From NCBI GenBank assembly GCA_009760855.2, contig WPIO01000017.1:1241501-1305500 (forward strand): a DNA stretch of 64,000 nt. Direction: 5' to 3'. Both the position numbers and the translations under genes were made by a program. Of the stretch, positions 31,766 through 57,512 are shown one piece after another (the first letter of the stretch is position 1; the number at the start of each line of letters is the position of its first letter). The stretch is from Cristatella mucedo. Its lineage: Eukaryota; Bryozoa; Phylactolaemata; Cristatellidae. The notes beneath the pieces were generated by a model. It had not been told where the DNA came from, made no database searches, and was given only the letters and a program-made list of their open reading frames with translations.

Positions 31766-32409
31766 CGAAGTAGTTTTTAGGGCTTCTCGACTCGAGCTGG
31801 CGTCGCTGGTGTTAACGCAAGACCGTTATTAAGTTTTAAGTAAAGCCGGCACGCAAAGTTAGGCGCGGCTTCATTCGTAAGAAACAAAAATGACGCCTAC
31901 GACAGGAAAAATATGAATAATACAGTGCATAGCCGAAATGTAATAAATAGCATTTTTTGACTACATTGTAGATTTTAATGATGCTATACTTAATAGGCGA
32001 CTAAATTGTTTTAATTAAATTTTGCCCCAGTGGTGCTGTCTAGCATTTATCCGCTAAACTTTAAAACCTACGGAGATTACGAGGAATCTGAGCAGTTTCA
32101 GACCGCAGCAAGAAATGCAAGCAGTGGAATTTTGACCTCTCCGCTCGCGTCGCAGGCTAAGACTGACTGCTCGGGCAGACCGAACGATGGAATATTTCTA
32201 CTGCCCCGAGACCAAGACCTGCTTTTTTCCCCAGATTGTTCAATTCATCTTGTGTGGGCATCACTAGCACTACTGCTCTTCCGTGGTTTAGGCCTTACTA
32301 TTAGTGGGAAAGTTCGGGGCGTATATTTAGAAGGCCAACAATTAAAAGATAAACCCTTTAAAGTATCCGGTACTCCGCCTGCATGTCCTAGGTTCACTTA
32401 TTCATACCA
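31766..32409. other. Unclassified sequence
   Basis: A 149-codon + frame starting at 32030 has no recognised domain. GAATATTTCTACTGCCCCGAG near 32190 may be another endonuclease remnant. Confidence 0.35.
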
Positions 32410-32547
32410 TGTACACACCTCGATGTTGTTTGTGTTATTGCATTGTTACGCGGCATTTTCGGAGCATTATCGCTTGTAAGCTCAACTTAACCATGTGCCA
32501 TTTTGTGTATAACCGTTTCCTATATTGTGCCACGTTATTGACACAAT
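32410..32547 (+). repeat. Dispersed repeat R2, partial copy 2
   Basis: GATGTTGTTTGTGTTATTGC, GCGGCATTTTCGGAG and ACCATGTGCCATTTTGTG match copies at 31610-31740 and 34018-34070. Confidence 0.55.
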
Positions 32548-32659
32548 GTGCAAGCAAAATCTAGGATTTCATTTTTGAGCAGATGAAACACCCCGTACAT
32601 GTGCATCGATCCCTCACTACCAGACAATACATTGACTCTCAACTTCCTTGAGCGTATAT

Positions 32660-32775
32660 AGCAGAACACATTAGCTGATAAAAGCGACTCATTTGTATAA
32701 CGGCAGAAGAGACGTCATTGCAATCACCACCGCTTGCAGTGGGCAATAAAGGATCACCCACTGAAGGAATCTGAA
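32660..32775 (-). mobile_element. SINE family 1, partial copy
   Basis: TTAGCTGATAAAAGCGACTC, ATCACCACCGCTTGCAGTGG and AAAGGATCACCCACTGAAGG are the complement of the family 3' half; the tRNA head is missing. Confidence 0.75.
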
Positions 32776-32782
32776 AAATACA

Positions 32783-32960
32783 AAAATACTAGCTGAATAA
32801 GCAGCCTCTTTTGTTTGGCGACAGAAGAGCCTTTACGACTATCACCACCACTTGCAGCGGCGATAAAGGATATCCTACCACAGGATTCGAATCCACTATC
32901 TGGGAACCGAGGCCGTGAAAAGCAACCGCCTTACCTAGTGTGCCATCACAGCTCACCAAA
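32783..32960 (-). mobile_element. SINE family 1 copy
   Basis: On the - strand: GGTGAGCTGTGATGGCACAC head, GTGGATTCGAATCC B box and the body ending GCTTATTCAGCTAG. It lies in tandem with the partial copy at 32660-32775. Confidence 0.85.
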
Positions 32961-33227
32961 TCTAACTCATGACCTGGGTCGTGAAGAGCGATCACCCTAT
33001 TTCTTGTGCTAAGATCCACTATCGCACCGCGATGTTGGAAAACCTCAAATTAGATGATAAAACCAACTTAGTAGTTATGGGAGAACAAGAGTTAATTCAG
33101 AAATCAGAATGCTCAATTCTCGAGTTGAGCTCGGCCAGCATATATCCTGTAGCCTCTGCACAAAATCCGGATGTTCGGATCCAAGATTATGCTTACAAAA
33201 TACAATTCATTTACATAGCATCCTAAA

Positions 33228-33350
33228 AGTGCTGAATCTCTACCCAGGCGCTTTACGTATGCCATAGTGCTAGAGACCTCGGTAGTCAAAGGTGATCACT
33301 GGGTCGTCAAAGGCGAGCACCTCAAGCCGTGGGCTCAATCATGGCGTCCT
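33228..33350 (-). mobile_element. SINE family 2 copy, decayed
   Basis: GCTGAATCTCTACCCAGGCG is the complement of the LINE-like tail, followed by GCCATAGTGCT and GCGAGCACCTCAAGCCGTGG head remnants. Confidence 0.55.
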
Positions 33351-33784
33351 TTGGCTCGACGATCCTTCAAATCCACAGTTGAATCTGCCGACTTTCACCT
33401 CACTTTGCCTTCGCAGAATTTAGAGTGCTTTACATAGGGTTCCTCAGTCAAGTTAGTCCGTGCGTTTGCCACGCATCTTTGTAGTCCTCTTCCCGCAGTT
33501 GGTGCAATACAGAGTTGGTACAAAATTTCACATCCACGCTAGTGTGCAGTGAGCACTGCAACTGCAACTGCAACATAACACCACTGCAACAACGAGCTCC
33601 ACTGGCAACCTTCAGATGTCCTTCTACAAGATCCAAGCGATCGAATGCGACACATCCCATTCATATTAAATCTAGCGACAACTGCCGCAATCCGGCTGCT
33701 TTTCGCGCCAGCATTCGCTAACAGCAGGTATCCACGTCGAAGTTAAAAATAGCACAGCGTGAAGCCGCTCCGTAAACTTTCCTG

Positions 33785-34082
33785 TTTACTGAAGCTGTGA
33801 TCTTTGGCGCTCTGCATGTAGTAATTATGAGCAGTTTGGCTGTCAGCTATGTATTTCAATCCTGCTTTTGGCACTGCTCATTCCTCCAGGACCACCCGCA
33901 CGAGGAACGCCGGAGTTGAATGCTAAGGCTGGCCATTTCTTACACGGTCTACCTCAGAGCACTTATTGCACGGTACAAAGGCCGCAGCAGCGGGGGGGGG
34001 GGGTGAATTCCTATTCATTGTTGTTTGTGTTATTGCTGCGTGTCGTGGCATTTGCGGAACACTATGTATCTTATGTTATGTA
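33785..34082 (+). repeat. Dispersed repeat R2, copy 3
   Basis: AAGCTGTGATCTTTGGCGC, GCAGTTTGGCTGTCAGCTA, GGCCATTTCTTACACGG and GTTGTTTGTGTTATTGCTGC parallel copy 1. A run of 13 G lies near 33992-34004. Confidence 0.55.
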
Positions 34083-35640
34083 TCTCCGTCTGTAACTCCA
34101 CAAAGTCATAAAGACTATGTGGGTGTTCCGCAGGAGAGTTTTGTATAGCGCACTCACAGCCTAAGCGGCTTTCGGTACGCATTCGGTAGCCAACAGACTT
34201 CGTCTCACTCAACAAAGAGAAAGTGGGAGGCATAGCAGAGTCAGGAGAGCAGTTGACGTAGTGAGTAGCATGGAACTAGCAGCTCAGGACTACTAAAAAG
34301 GATGAGCCATAGTCGGCAGCAGGAGAGTAGTTGTCATTGCGTAAGAACTGTGGAAAAGAGTTCCACAGTCTAGGACCTGCAGAGCTAAAGCGTCTGTTGC
34401 CAACGGTCATTAAGCGGAGGAATGGAACAGCTAATTTATTGTCCACACAGGACCCGAGGGTGCGAACAGGCTGAAACTGGTGCAGCACTTCAGCTAGGTA
34501 CGAAAGAGCCAAGCCGTGGCGGGCCTTGTGGATCAGTGTAAGAACTTTGCTCTGTATCCTTTGCTCAACCGGCATCCATCCTAGCTCTTTTAGCAATGGA
34601 GGCACTTCTCAAACCTCTGGGACTTGAAGACTAGCCTTGTAGCCATATTCATAGACAGCTGCAGTGGCCTCGTTGCTTTCCGTGGTAGCCCAGCCAAAAG
34701 GGAATTACAAGAATCAAACCGAGACAGAACTAAGGCGCTAGTTAAATTTTTTTGCAAGCCATTGTGGAAGATAGCTCCTAATCTTGGACATGGATCGGAC
34801 GTGTTGGCTAGCTGTAGAAGCAGTCTTCTGAATGAAGCTTTTAAAATTAAGGCAGATGTCAAAAACGACACCTAAATTTCGAGCACGTGATGGTCGCACA
34901 ACAGCATCACCTATTCGAAGAGCAAAGCCTTTTAATCCAGCTACACGCTTAGGGTGTCCTATGAGCAACGTTTTGGTTTTATCGTCATTTAATTTCAGGA
35001 AGTTTTCCGACATCCAGGATCAAATGTCGGCAAGGCAAGCATTCAGTTTCTCAGTTGCTGCAGCAGATTCCGACGGTTTTAATAACAAATACAGGTGAGT
35101 ATCGTCAGCATGAAAGTGAAATCCTTTTCCATCGGACTGGATCACTTTTCCCGGAGGTTGAGTATAAATGGAGAACAGCAAGGACCGAGTACAGATCCTT
35201 GAGGGACTCCACAGGTGACCAGTCTCGTGCGTGAGAAATGACACCCACACGACACGTATTGAACACGATCAGACGAGTACGATTTAAACCACGTCAGTGC
35301 CTCGTCTGCCAGACCGATCGTTGTTCTCAATCGTTCAAGCAGAACTTCGTGATCAATAGTGTCGAAGGCAGCTGACAGATCTAGCAGAGCTAGGGCAGTG
35401 ACATTTATGTCATCGTTGCCACGTAGAATGTCATTGCTAACACGGAGGAGAGCAGTTTCAGTGGAGTGCTGCCTCATGAACCCTGATTAAAATGTATCTG
35501 ACATTCCATTCTTTTCAATACGTTCAACTAGCTACTTAGCGGCAATTTTTTCAAGAATCTTTGACAAGAAAGGAAGAAGGGAAATTGGGCTATAGTTTGC
35601 AAGGACCTCTGCACAGAGGACACTTGCTAAGGACACCGTC
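34083..35640 (-). mobile_element. LINE family B copy 2, 5'-truncated
   Basis: The - strand carries the same 3' UTR as 20375-23165, then RT pieces in several frames. Pieces include MRQHSTETALLRVSND, LLDLSAAFDTIDHEVLLERL and VPQGSVLGP, then FLKLNDDKTKTLLIGHP. Frameshifts lie near 35150, 35015 and 34740. Similarity to copy 1 is high over almost the full length. Confidence 0.93.
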
Positions 35641-36184
35641 GCAGGCTAAAGCCGGCACTACTACCACCTAGACTCATGAAGAACGGTTAGAGTAGATAAG
35701 TGGCTTATTATGTAGACAGCATTCTTTTCTGTTTTTTTCCTGCTAAAATCACAAGTTTTGAGCTGCTAACACGAGATATCACCGCATTCTACTGAGACTG
35801 TGACTCCCAGGCCAGGAAAAAACATTCTGCAGGCCTGCTAAAGCGTGCCGTCGTTTTAAGCGGTGCATGCATAATAGCGTGCTTTAGGGCTTAGACCAAG
35901 ATGTTCTGCATATACGCAGCTACAAAGCCTCGTGGCTATTTTTTATTATTATAAATGTTTGAATTACATAAAACTGGTAAAAATGTTGTATCTGAGAGGA
36001 ATCGCTTATAATTCCTAACTTGAACAAAGTGGAATATCCCTAACTATTGGCTACTAGAGCTCACTGCCGGTGGACTCGCTTCACGAAGCCATTGCCGTGT
36101 ACTCCCGGAAGTACCGGCCGCCAGCATCCGGCGTGACGGAAGGACGGCGGACTTTCTTGCTTTAATTAATAGGTATTGATTATC
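35641..36184. other. Unclassified sequence
   Basis: No frame or repeat recognised. Confidence 0.35.
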
Positions 36185-36265
36185 TTGCAGCGAATCGCAA
36201 AGCGTCCGAATAAAGATTGCATCCTCTTAGGGTGCTATGCGAACGAAATTATCGTTATTATTAAT
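36185..36265 (+). mobile_element. Decayed LINE A tail
   Basis: TTGCAGCGAATCGCAAAGCG, CCGAATAAAGATTGCATCCT and TTAGGGTGCTATGCG, then ATT units, follow the tail pattern. Confidence 0.5.
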
Positions 36266-36432
36266 TACTATCGTTCCGCGATTGTAATGATATAAAGCAG
36301 CCATGTCTGCAAAACGAACGTCGCAAAACCTGACCTGACTCTGATAGTCCGCTTTTGGCTAATTTCAGGCTTCGCTGTCGAAATAGACTGGTCTCTGTTA
36401 AATGAGCGAAGGTCGGCCGAGTAAGCAGCCTT

Positions 36433-36438
36433 TTTATT
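36433..36438 (-). promoter_or_regulatory. Candidate polyadenylation signal for the sulfotransferase gene
   Basis: The complement of TTTATT gives AATAAA about 170 bases after the stop on the - strand. Position is the only support. Confidence 0.4.
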
Positions 36439-36604
36439 CGGTACAGCGGCAGACCAGAAATGGCGTCTATCAGCCGCTCGCAGCCTGCTGCGGGCGCGCA
36501 GCACGAGTACCTCACTTCTGGGTGAATACCGCAGGAGAGGACACCAAGCGAATAAAAAGAAATGACTTTACGTCCCGACTGCAGTTTACTACTACTATCG
36601 CGAT

Positions 36605-51550
<14,946 letters not shown>

Positions 51551-52267
51551 TGCCGCGAGCGGCCGTGCGGGCGGGCGCCGGCGAGCGGCCGTGCGGCGTC
51601 GGCGCCCCTCCTTGCAGGGCCGTGCGTCTTTTCTTCAGCTCGTCTCTCGCTCGCCTTTCAGCGCGGCTCGCTCCGGGCAGAGACGCGCGAGCCGCGCCGG
51701 TCGCCCGAGCCGCTCAGACGCCGACAGGAAGCAGCAGCACCAGCAAGCAGCAGCCCAGTCTGAGCTGAGCGCTAATTGGAATCACGTGCGCGACTGCGAG
51801 AGTGGGGCGAGCCCTTGGCCGGCCCAGCAGCTGCTCGGGCGCCCTCGCGCTACCCTTGCGCCCAACGGCGACGGCCGCGGCGGCAGGTGCTGCGTCGACA
51901 TTCGCGGCGAGCCGCGCGCACCGAGCCTCAGCTGGGCCGCAGGTCCGAGCCTCGGCGTCCACTGCTGTCGCTCCGTTTTACCCCGGCCGTCGCTCCGTCG
52001 CGGCCCGCCGGTAGGGTCCGCGACGGAGCAGCGGTCGCGGGCCAGCCGTAAATCGAACTCGCGCGCGCGCGTACGCAAATCGGGTCGCGGAAATACCTCG
52101 GGCGCAATTAAATCACGCGCTAGCGCCGAGTCCGGGGCTGCCGATCGCTTTCTGCACGCGAGAGCCGCCGCCGCCGAATCGGGCGCGACTCGAGAGGCCG
52201 ACAACTGCGCCGCGAGGAGGCACGCCGCCGGCAAGAGCGCGCGCGCCGACGGCACGGCGCTCTCTGG

Positions 52268-52269
<2 letters not shown>

Positions 52270-52354
<85 letters not shown>
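52270..52354. repeat. GA microsatellite upstream of sulfotransferase exon 1
   Basis: Uninterrupted GA of about 85 bp, 720 bp upstream of the predicted start codon. Confidence 0.98.
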
Positions 52355-52356
<2 letters not shown>

Positions 52357-53031
52357 GCTTCTGCTCTCGCTCCTTTGCGCCTTGGCATCCGGCGCATTAC
52401 GCGCCTCCCGGCGCCGGCCGCGGTGGCTGTAGCCGGCGCCGGGAGCGAGCGGCGTCGCCGCTCCGAGCTGCTAAAGAGCTCCGAGTTGGCAATTTGGGCG
52501 TCAGGCGTCGCCCATAAAACTGCACGAACGAGCTGTCGACGGCTGCACGAGCGCGCGCTCGTCGCTTTAAGCACGATTTAAGCTCCGTCGAGTCTCCCCT
52601 GAGCGGCCGCCGCTGGCGCCGCTGACTGAGGCGCATCCAGGCGTCCTGCCGCCCCGAGCTGCTGCGGCCGCTCGACCGCCCTATTGACTCAGCTGTACGC
52701 CCGTCGCGTTCTCTCCGTTTCGCAAGAGGAAGTCTGCCGGCGAAGTCCGCAGCGAATCGAAAGCTGCTTAGGCTTTCAGTGCGCTGCTGCAGATAGCTCT
52801 CCGGCGCAACGCCTACTCAGTCCTGGTGGCTTGAGTGGAGTTGGCGGCCGACGCAAAGCATTCTATGCCGCTAGATCGGTAATCGGTAACGTAGCGGCGC
52901 TTCTGGCTCAAGAGCACCTGGTAAAAGTAAGATCGTTGATGAGCCGACAATGAACGGCGTCTTATCTGTCGTTACGTTAAATTGCATGGTCGTATCTCAC
53001 GCACGTACGCATCACCTCTGTAACTTAAGTA

Positions 53032-53565
53032 CAGCTGGGTTACGGATTATGAATCGATATCCGCTCAGGACTGGGCTCAAAACCCGCGTCGTTCATAATC
53101 CGAATCGTAATTTCTCATAGCGTACTGTTAGAACATTCAATTCATTACCAAGCCGGATGAAAAATTGTTCCTGTATTTAAAAAAAATGGGAAAAACTCAA
53201 TAATGTTTAGAACGCGTCTCAACTAATGGTGAGGAAGGGTTTGTTTTCTTTACTCATTCCTCTGGGTTTTTACCCGACGCTCACCGAGCCTTGCGGCGAC
53301 ATGCCCACTCGTCAGCACATTCGGTGCTTAATTTAGGGCTCAATAAATTGGCATCAATTCGTTTGCCCTCTGGTGCTTTTTCGGAAACCTGTGACAGCTG
53401 ATCCATTCACAGGCTTTTCATACGCTTGAATACTTGCGAAGCTTCGACAAGCCACTTGTGCTCCGTTCGTAATCCGGAACCAGGTTCGTGAACTGAGTCG
53501 TTTTTGCTATCTGCACCAAGCCAGGCGTTGGTAACGCGGCTTGTTCGTAACCCGGAACCCCAGTG
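53032..53565. mobile_element. 534-bp non-autonomous DNA transposon with TIRs and TA duplication
   Basis: It starts CAGCTGGGTTACGG right after TA (53030-53031) and ends CCGGAACCCCAGTG right before TA (53566-53567). The two ends are imperfect inverted repeats over about 22 bases. Sub-terminal ATAATCCG/GTAATCCGG motifs repeat internally. There is no transposase frame. CAGT-type ends and TA flanks point to the Tc1/mariner-Pogo group. Confidence 0.8.
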
Positions 53566-53604
53566 TAATAAATGATGACTACGCGGTTGTTGCCACTCTC
53601 ATTC

Positions 53605-53607
<3 letters not shown>

Positions 53608-53700
<93 letters not shown>
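53608..53700. repeat. TC microsatellite, about 90 bp
   Basis: Pure TC repeat about 40 bases right of the DNA transposon. Confidence 0.98.
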
Positions 53701-53701
<1 letters not shown>

Positions 53702-54071
53702 ATAGTTCTCGCTTTCTCTCGCTCTCTTTCGGTGCTAAACGCCTCAAAACATTCAGCACAGAAATACTCTGCCGAGCCTGCAACCTTCCGAGCCTTCGCC
53801 ACAGGCCCCACATCCGCCGCTAGGCCAGCCTACGTGTGGCTAAATTGGTCACTCTATTTGAGGCTCGCCTTGTATAATACCTCAACGGCATTTCGGTGGC
53901 AAGTGCACTCTTGCGGCAAAGCCTGCTCCGCTACTGGGTGATTTATCCACCGAGCTCCCGGGGATTTTAACCGCCGGCCATCACACCCCCTCCATCCATC
54001 AGGCCTCTAGGTGCGTACTGGTCGAGCTCAAGGGAAGCTGAGTGGAATTGCAGGGTAGCCGTATAAATGTA
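53701..54071. other. Unclassified sequence
   Basis: No gene or repeat recognised. Confidence 0.35.
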
Positions 54072-54207
54072 AATATAGCTCCTTTGCACGGCACTTTGAG
54101 GGAACTGAATCTCTGTCCATGCTTGTTACGTACACATCGGGGCTCGAGCGCACGACCTTAATCAATAAAGGCGACCTCCCTTAATTCTGGGCCAAACCTG
54201 GTGACGC
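54072..54207 (-). mobile_element. SINE family 2 copy
   Basis: GAGGGAACTGAATCTCTGTC is the complement of the tail. CGGGGCTCGAGCGCACGACC is the B-box region, and TTCTGGGCCAAACCTGG is the complement of the head. Confidence 0.7.
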
Positions 54208-55130
54208 ATGGTCGACGGATATTCGCGCAGCCAGTTAGAAAGCACAAAGACCAAGGTTTTAAAGAGTTTGTAGGAGCGATCTGTCGTGCTGAGCCTGCGT
54301 GCGCTCGCAGCTGGCGCAGGCAACCGGGCGGCGAGCCGCGCAGCGCCCGGTTGCCTGCTCGGTTGTACCTCATGCTGAGCGCCTTGGCGACTTGCGATGA
54401 CGACCAGACGGTAGGCTGTCCAGATCTAGCTTGGTTGCGGCCAGAGGGCAGCGTAGCGACAAGGCGGCAGGTGCGCTAATGGCTAGAGCAGATGAGCACT
54501 GCCTCGCCGCTACGACTCGAGCCTGTTTATCGAGCACTGCTGGTTCGTTTGAAGAAAGCCGCAGTAAAGCGGGCTTCGCCATTTGTGCCTCGGCTGCAGT
54601 AATTAGTAATTAGTAGTGGCCGCAGCGCGTATCTCGAGCCGACGGAGGAGCAAAGGGGAAATCACCAAAAAAAAAAGGGTTTCTCTTGAAGCGGGCCGCC
54701 GTCGCTCCACCACCCGCCCCCTCCCCCGGAGTCGGTGCCGGGTTAGGGAAGGGGGATGATGGATCGACTGCAGTTCGTGACCTCGTCGAGTGCTGCGAGT
54801 GCAGGGCGGAACGCTGGCGGAGAATGGACCGCCCCTGGGTTGCCTGATATAACCGGCTGGGAGATGTTCAACGGTATGCCGGCCGCTGCTCTGCAATGGC
54901 TTTGCAATCAGATCCTTTCCGTACCGAAGCCGCGAGAATGGCGGCTGCGGTCATGCTGTCGGTCGAGGCAGGGCAGCGGCAGTTATGGGCAGCTTCTAGC
55001 GGTAAGCCATGCCGCAGCCTAGTTCACCCCTCACTCAAACTTTGGACTGCCCATCTAACTCATCCCATAGCTGGGCGTACGATCAGGTCAGGAGAGAAAG
55101 CAATAGAGGGAGAGGGACAAGGAGGGAAGG
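54208..55130. other. Unclassified sequence with a GC-rich hairpin
   Basis: Short frames only. It contains the 15-bp-arm inverted repeat listed at 54316. Confidence 0.35.
54316..54358. repeat. Perfect inverted repeat, 15-bp arms, 13-base loop
   Basis: GCAGGCAACCGGGCG at 54316-54330 pairs exactly with CGCCCGGTTGCCTGC at 54344-54358. Confidence 0.97.
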
Positions 55131-55157
55131 AAGGAAGGAGAGAGAGGGAGAGCTAGG

Positions 55158-55229
<72 letters not shown>

Positions 55230-55454
55230 TTGAGGGAGAGAGAGAGAAATTGAGGAAAAGAAAGGAATGGAGGGAGAGAGAAGGGAGTGAGTGACAAAGT
55301 GAGGGAGGTGAGTGAGAAATAAGAGTGCGTGAGCCGTAGGTAGGTCAAGAGCGAACGAGACAGCGCGAGAAGATAGGGAGAGGGAGAGAGGAAGGAAAAG
55401 GAAGCGAGAGAACAAGGAGAGAGAGAGAAAGCGAGAGAGAGAGAGAGAGGAAGC

Positions 55455-55491
<37 letters not shown>

Positions 55492-55591
55492 AGAGAGAGG
55501 GAGCGATTGGGTAAGAGATAGGGAGAGAATAATTCATATTTATGTACGTGAATAAAACGATAGAGTATACGAGAGAGAGCGAGACAGAGAT

Positions 55592-55656
<65 letters not shown>

Positions 55657-55751
55657 GGGGACGGAGCGAGCGAGAGAGAAAGAGAGAGGGACGGAGTAAT
55701 AAATATTTATGTACGTGAATAGAGCGATAGAGTTAACGAGGGAGGGAGAGA

Positions 55752-55797
<46 letters not shown>

Positions 55798-55828
55798 TAG
55801 AGAGAGAGAGGGAGAGAGAGAAAGAGAG
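55131..55828. repeat. 700-bp GA-rich tract with internal duplication
   Basis: Pure GA runs (about 55160-55220, 55584-55646) alternate with degenerate GGGA/GAAA. A 60-base block with TTTATGTACGTGAATA and a GCGATAGAGT-like end occurs twice, near 55539-55570 and 55708-55735. Long frames on both strands are repeat artefacts. Confidence 0.95.
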
Positions 55829-56115
55829 GAACTTAAAAACACACCTATTTAGGCAGCATTTAGTGGGTCCCTGTGATTCGTTCTTGATGTGGTTATACGT
55901 GCTGACACTGTGCATGCTACCACTAACCACGTTTGCATGCTGACCCTGTGCATGTCATCCCTAGCCATATTATTCATTTTGTTTGTTTTTCAGGCATGAT
56001 TTAACTTACCATTCAATTGCATTTCACTTTGCAGCAAATTTAAAGCTTCTAGAAAGAGATTAAGTTCTCTGAGGGCGCTTTATCAAGTGCATTATTATTG
56101 TTATTATTATTATTA
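55829..56115 (+). mobile_element. LINE A 3' end inserted into the GA tract
   Basis: It begins at GAACTTAAAAACACACC (end of coding region), followed by the 3' UTR, hairpin (AAAGCTTCTAGAAAGAG, GGGCGCTTTATC) and ATT units to 56115. GA repeat continues at 56116 (AGAGAGAGAGAG). Confidence 0.92.
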
Positions 56116-56314
56116 GAGAGAGAGAGAGAGGGGGAAAGGAGATATACTCCTAGAAAAACAGGGATCGCGCTGGCGTAGAAGAACAGTTGGACGGAAGGTG
56201 TAGACAATAGTTAGGATGGAATATGTCATTCGCAGCCAAGAATTTGCAAAGCACCCTTAGATCCTTTCGCGTTTGCGACACTGTTAACCGCAATAAATAA
56301 ACTCCTAATGTCAT

Positions 56315-56458
56315 AATACAACTCATTTGTATAGCGCCCCAAGAGAACTTTATCTCTATTCAGGCGCTTCACATATGCCTCGGGGCTCGAGCCCACGACA
56401 TCAGCAAGGCCTTGGTCGGGGCGAGCACCTTAACCGCTTGATTAAACCAGCTCGACAG
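56315..56458 (-). mobile_element. SINE family 2, clearest copy
   Basis: Read on the - strand: tRNA-like head with GGTTAAGGTGCTCGCCCC, B-box GTCGTGGGCTCGAGCCCC, then GAGGCATATGTGAAGCGCC and AGAGATAAAGTTCTCTTGGG. It ends GCGCTATACAAATGAG. The head is unrelated to the LINE; everything after the B box matches the LINE A tail. Confidence 0.88.
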
Positions 56459-57512
56459 CGTGAAACAATAAGCTTGTGCTTGATCAGTTCCGTTACTCGA
56501 TTGAGCACCCCAAACATTGACTGAGCACCAAGCTTTCGTTCAGTTGAGCTAATGGCGTAGGTTTTGCGAGATGCGGAGCGGCGATGATCTTTGGTCCAGC
56601 TGTTGTAATGACGTTCCAGTCACTGATAAAATGTGCCCCAACACTATAATGTTCCCTAGCACTGGCGGCCGACAGGGCTGCACCTCTGGCTGCTCGGCTT
56701 GTGAAGTGGCTGACCTATCGGAGTCCCTTGACCGTATCGAATTCTGTTTCAATAAGGAACTATGGGAAATAAGAAATTTGGCGTGATTGTAGATAATGGT
56801 ATCCCAAGTACTTTTGAAGGTAGAGAAGTTTGCGGATTTGATTGCGGAGCCAAATTGTAGTAGGTAATAGAGTATGGTGGCCAAGATGTCGAACATAAAT
56901 TTATGAAGCCTAGTAAATGGAATCTGATGAAACTTAAATTTATTAACAGCAGGACAAATGATGCTTTTATGTTTCTAAGAAAAAAGACCTTGCAAGAATT
57001 TATTAATTCCTACATGCAACCGAGTATTATATAGCCACCGCAAGACTCAATTGTTTCTTCCTCTGTCTGTGAGGAGCTTCTAATACTGGAAAAAAAATCG
57101 TCTGTTAGTTACAGTAGCATCTACACCTGATACCTAGACACATTCCCATGGAAAATAGTTCTTATTGTAATAAAACCAATAAAGGAGACTATAACCAATC
57201 AGATTGTGTTACTAACTTATAAAAGCCCGGCTAAACACTCAGTGGAAGCGCTCGTTGGCTCCATACCATGAGTAAAACGTAATGCGCCAGTCACGCTCCG
57301 TGAATGAGAAAAGAAAACTAATTAAATATATTTCCTAACAACAACGGTAGCTATCTTGGCAGTGGTCAAGGTTGAAGCTGATTCATTTATGAGCCCATGC
57401 AATTGTATAACGCGAGGCATCAAAGTCCTGATTCAATGCATTTGCACCGCGTTTTGAGTTTATAGGTAGGTAAATAAACACTTAATTGGTTCTCTAAAGG
57501 CCCATGAGGTTT
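56459..57512. other. Unclassified sequence
   Basis: Overlapping 70-115-codon frames at 56549-56896 show no motif. Confidence 0.35.

Larger units (their letters stand above)
32548..33725 (+). mobile_element. Old LINE A copy broken by two SINE-1 and one SINE-2 insertions
   Basis: AAGCAAAATCTAGGATTTCA matches the RT block before YADD. LINE sequence returns at 33035 with CTCAAATTAGATGATAAAAC and TTAGTAGTTATGGGAGAAC. After the SINE-2 piece it continues at about 33355 (TCCACAGTTGAATCTGCC) to about 33720. Confidence 0.65.
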
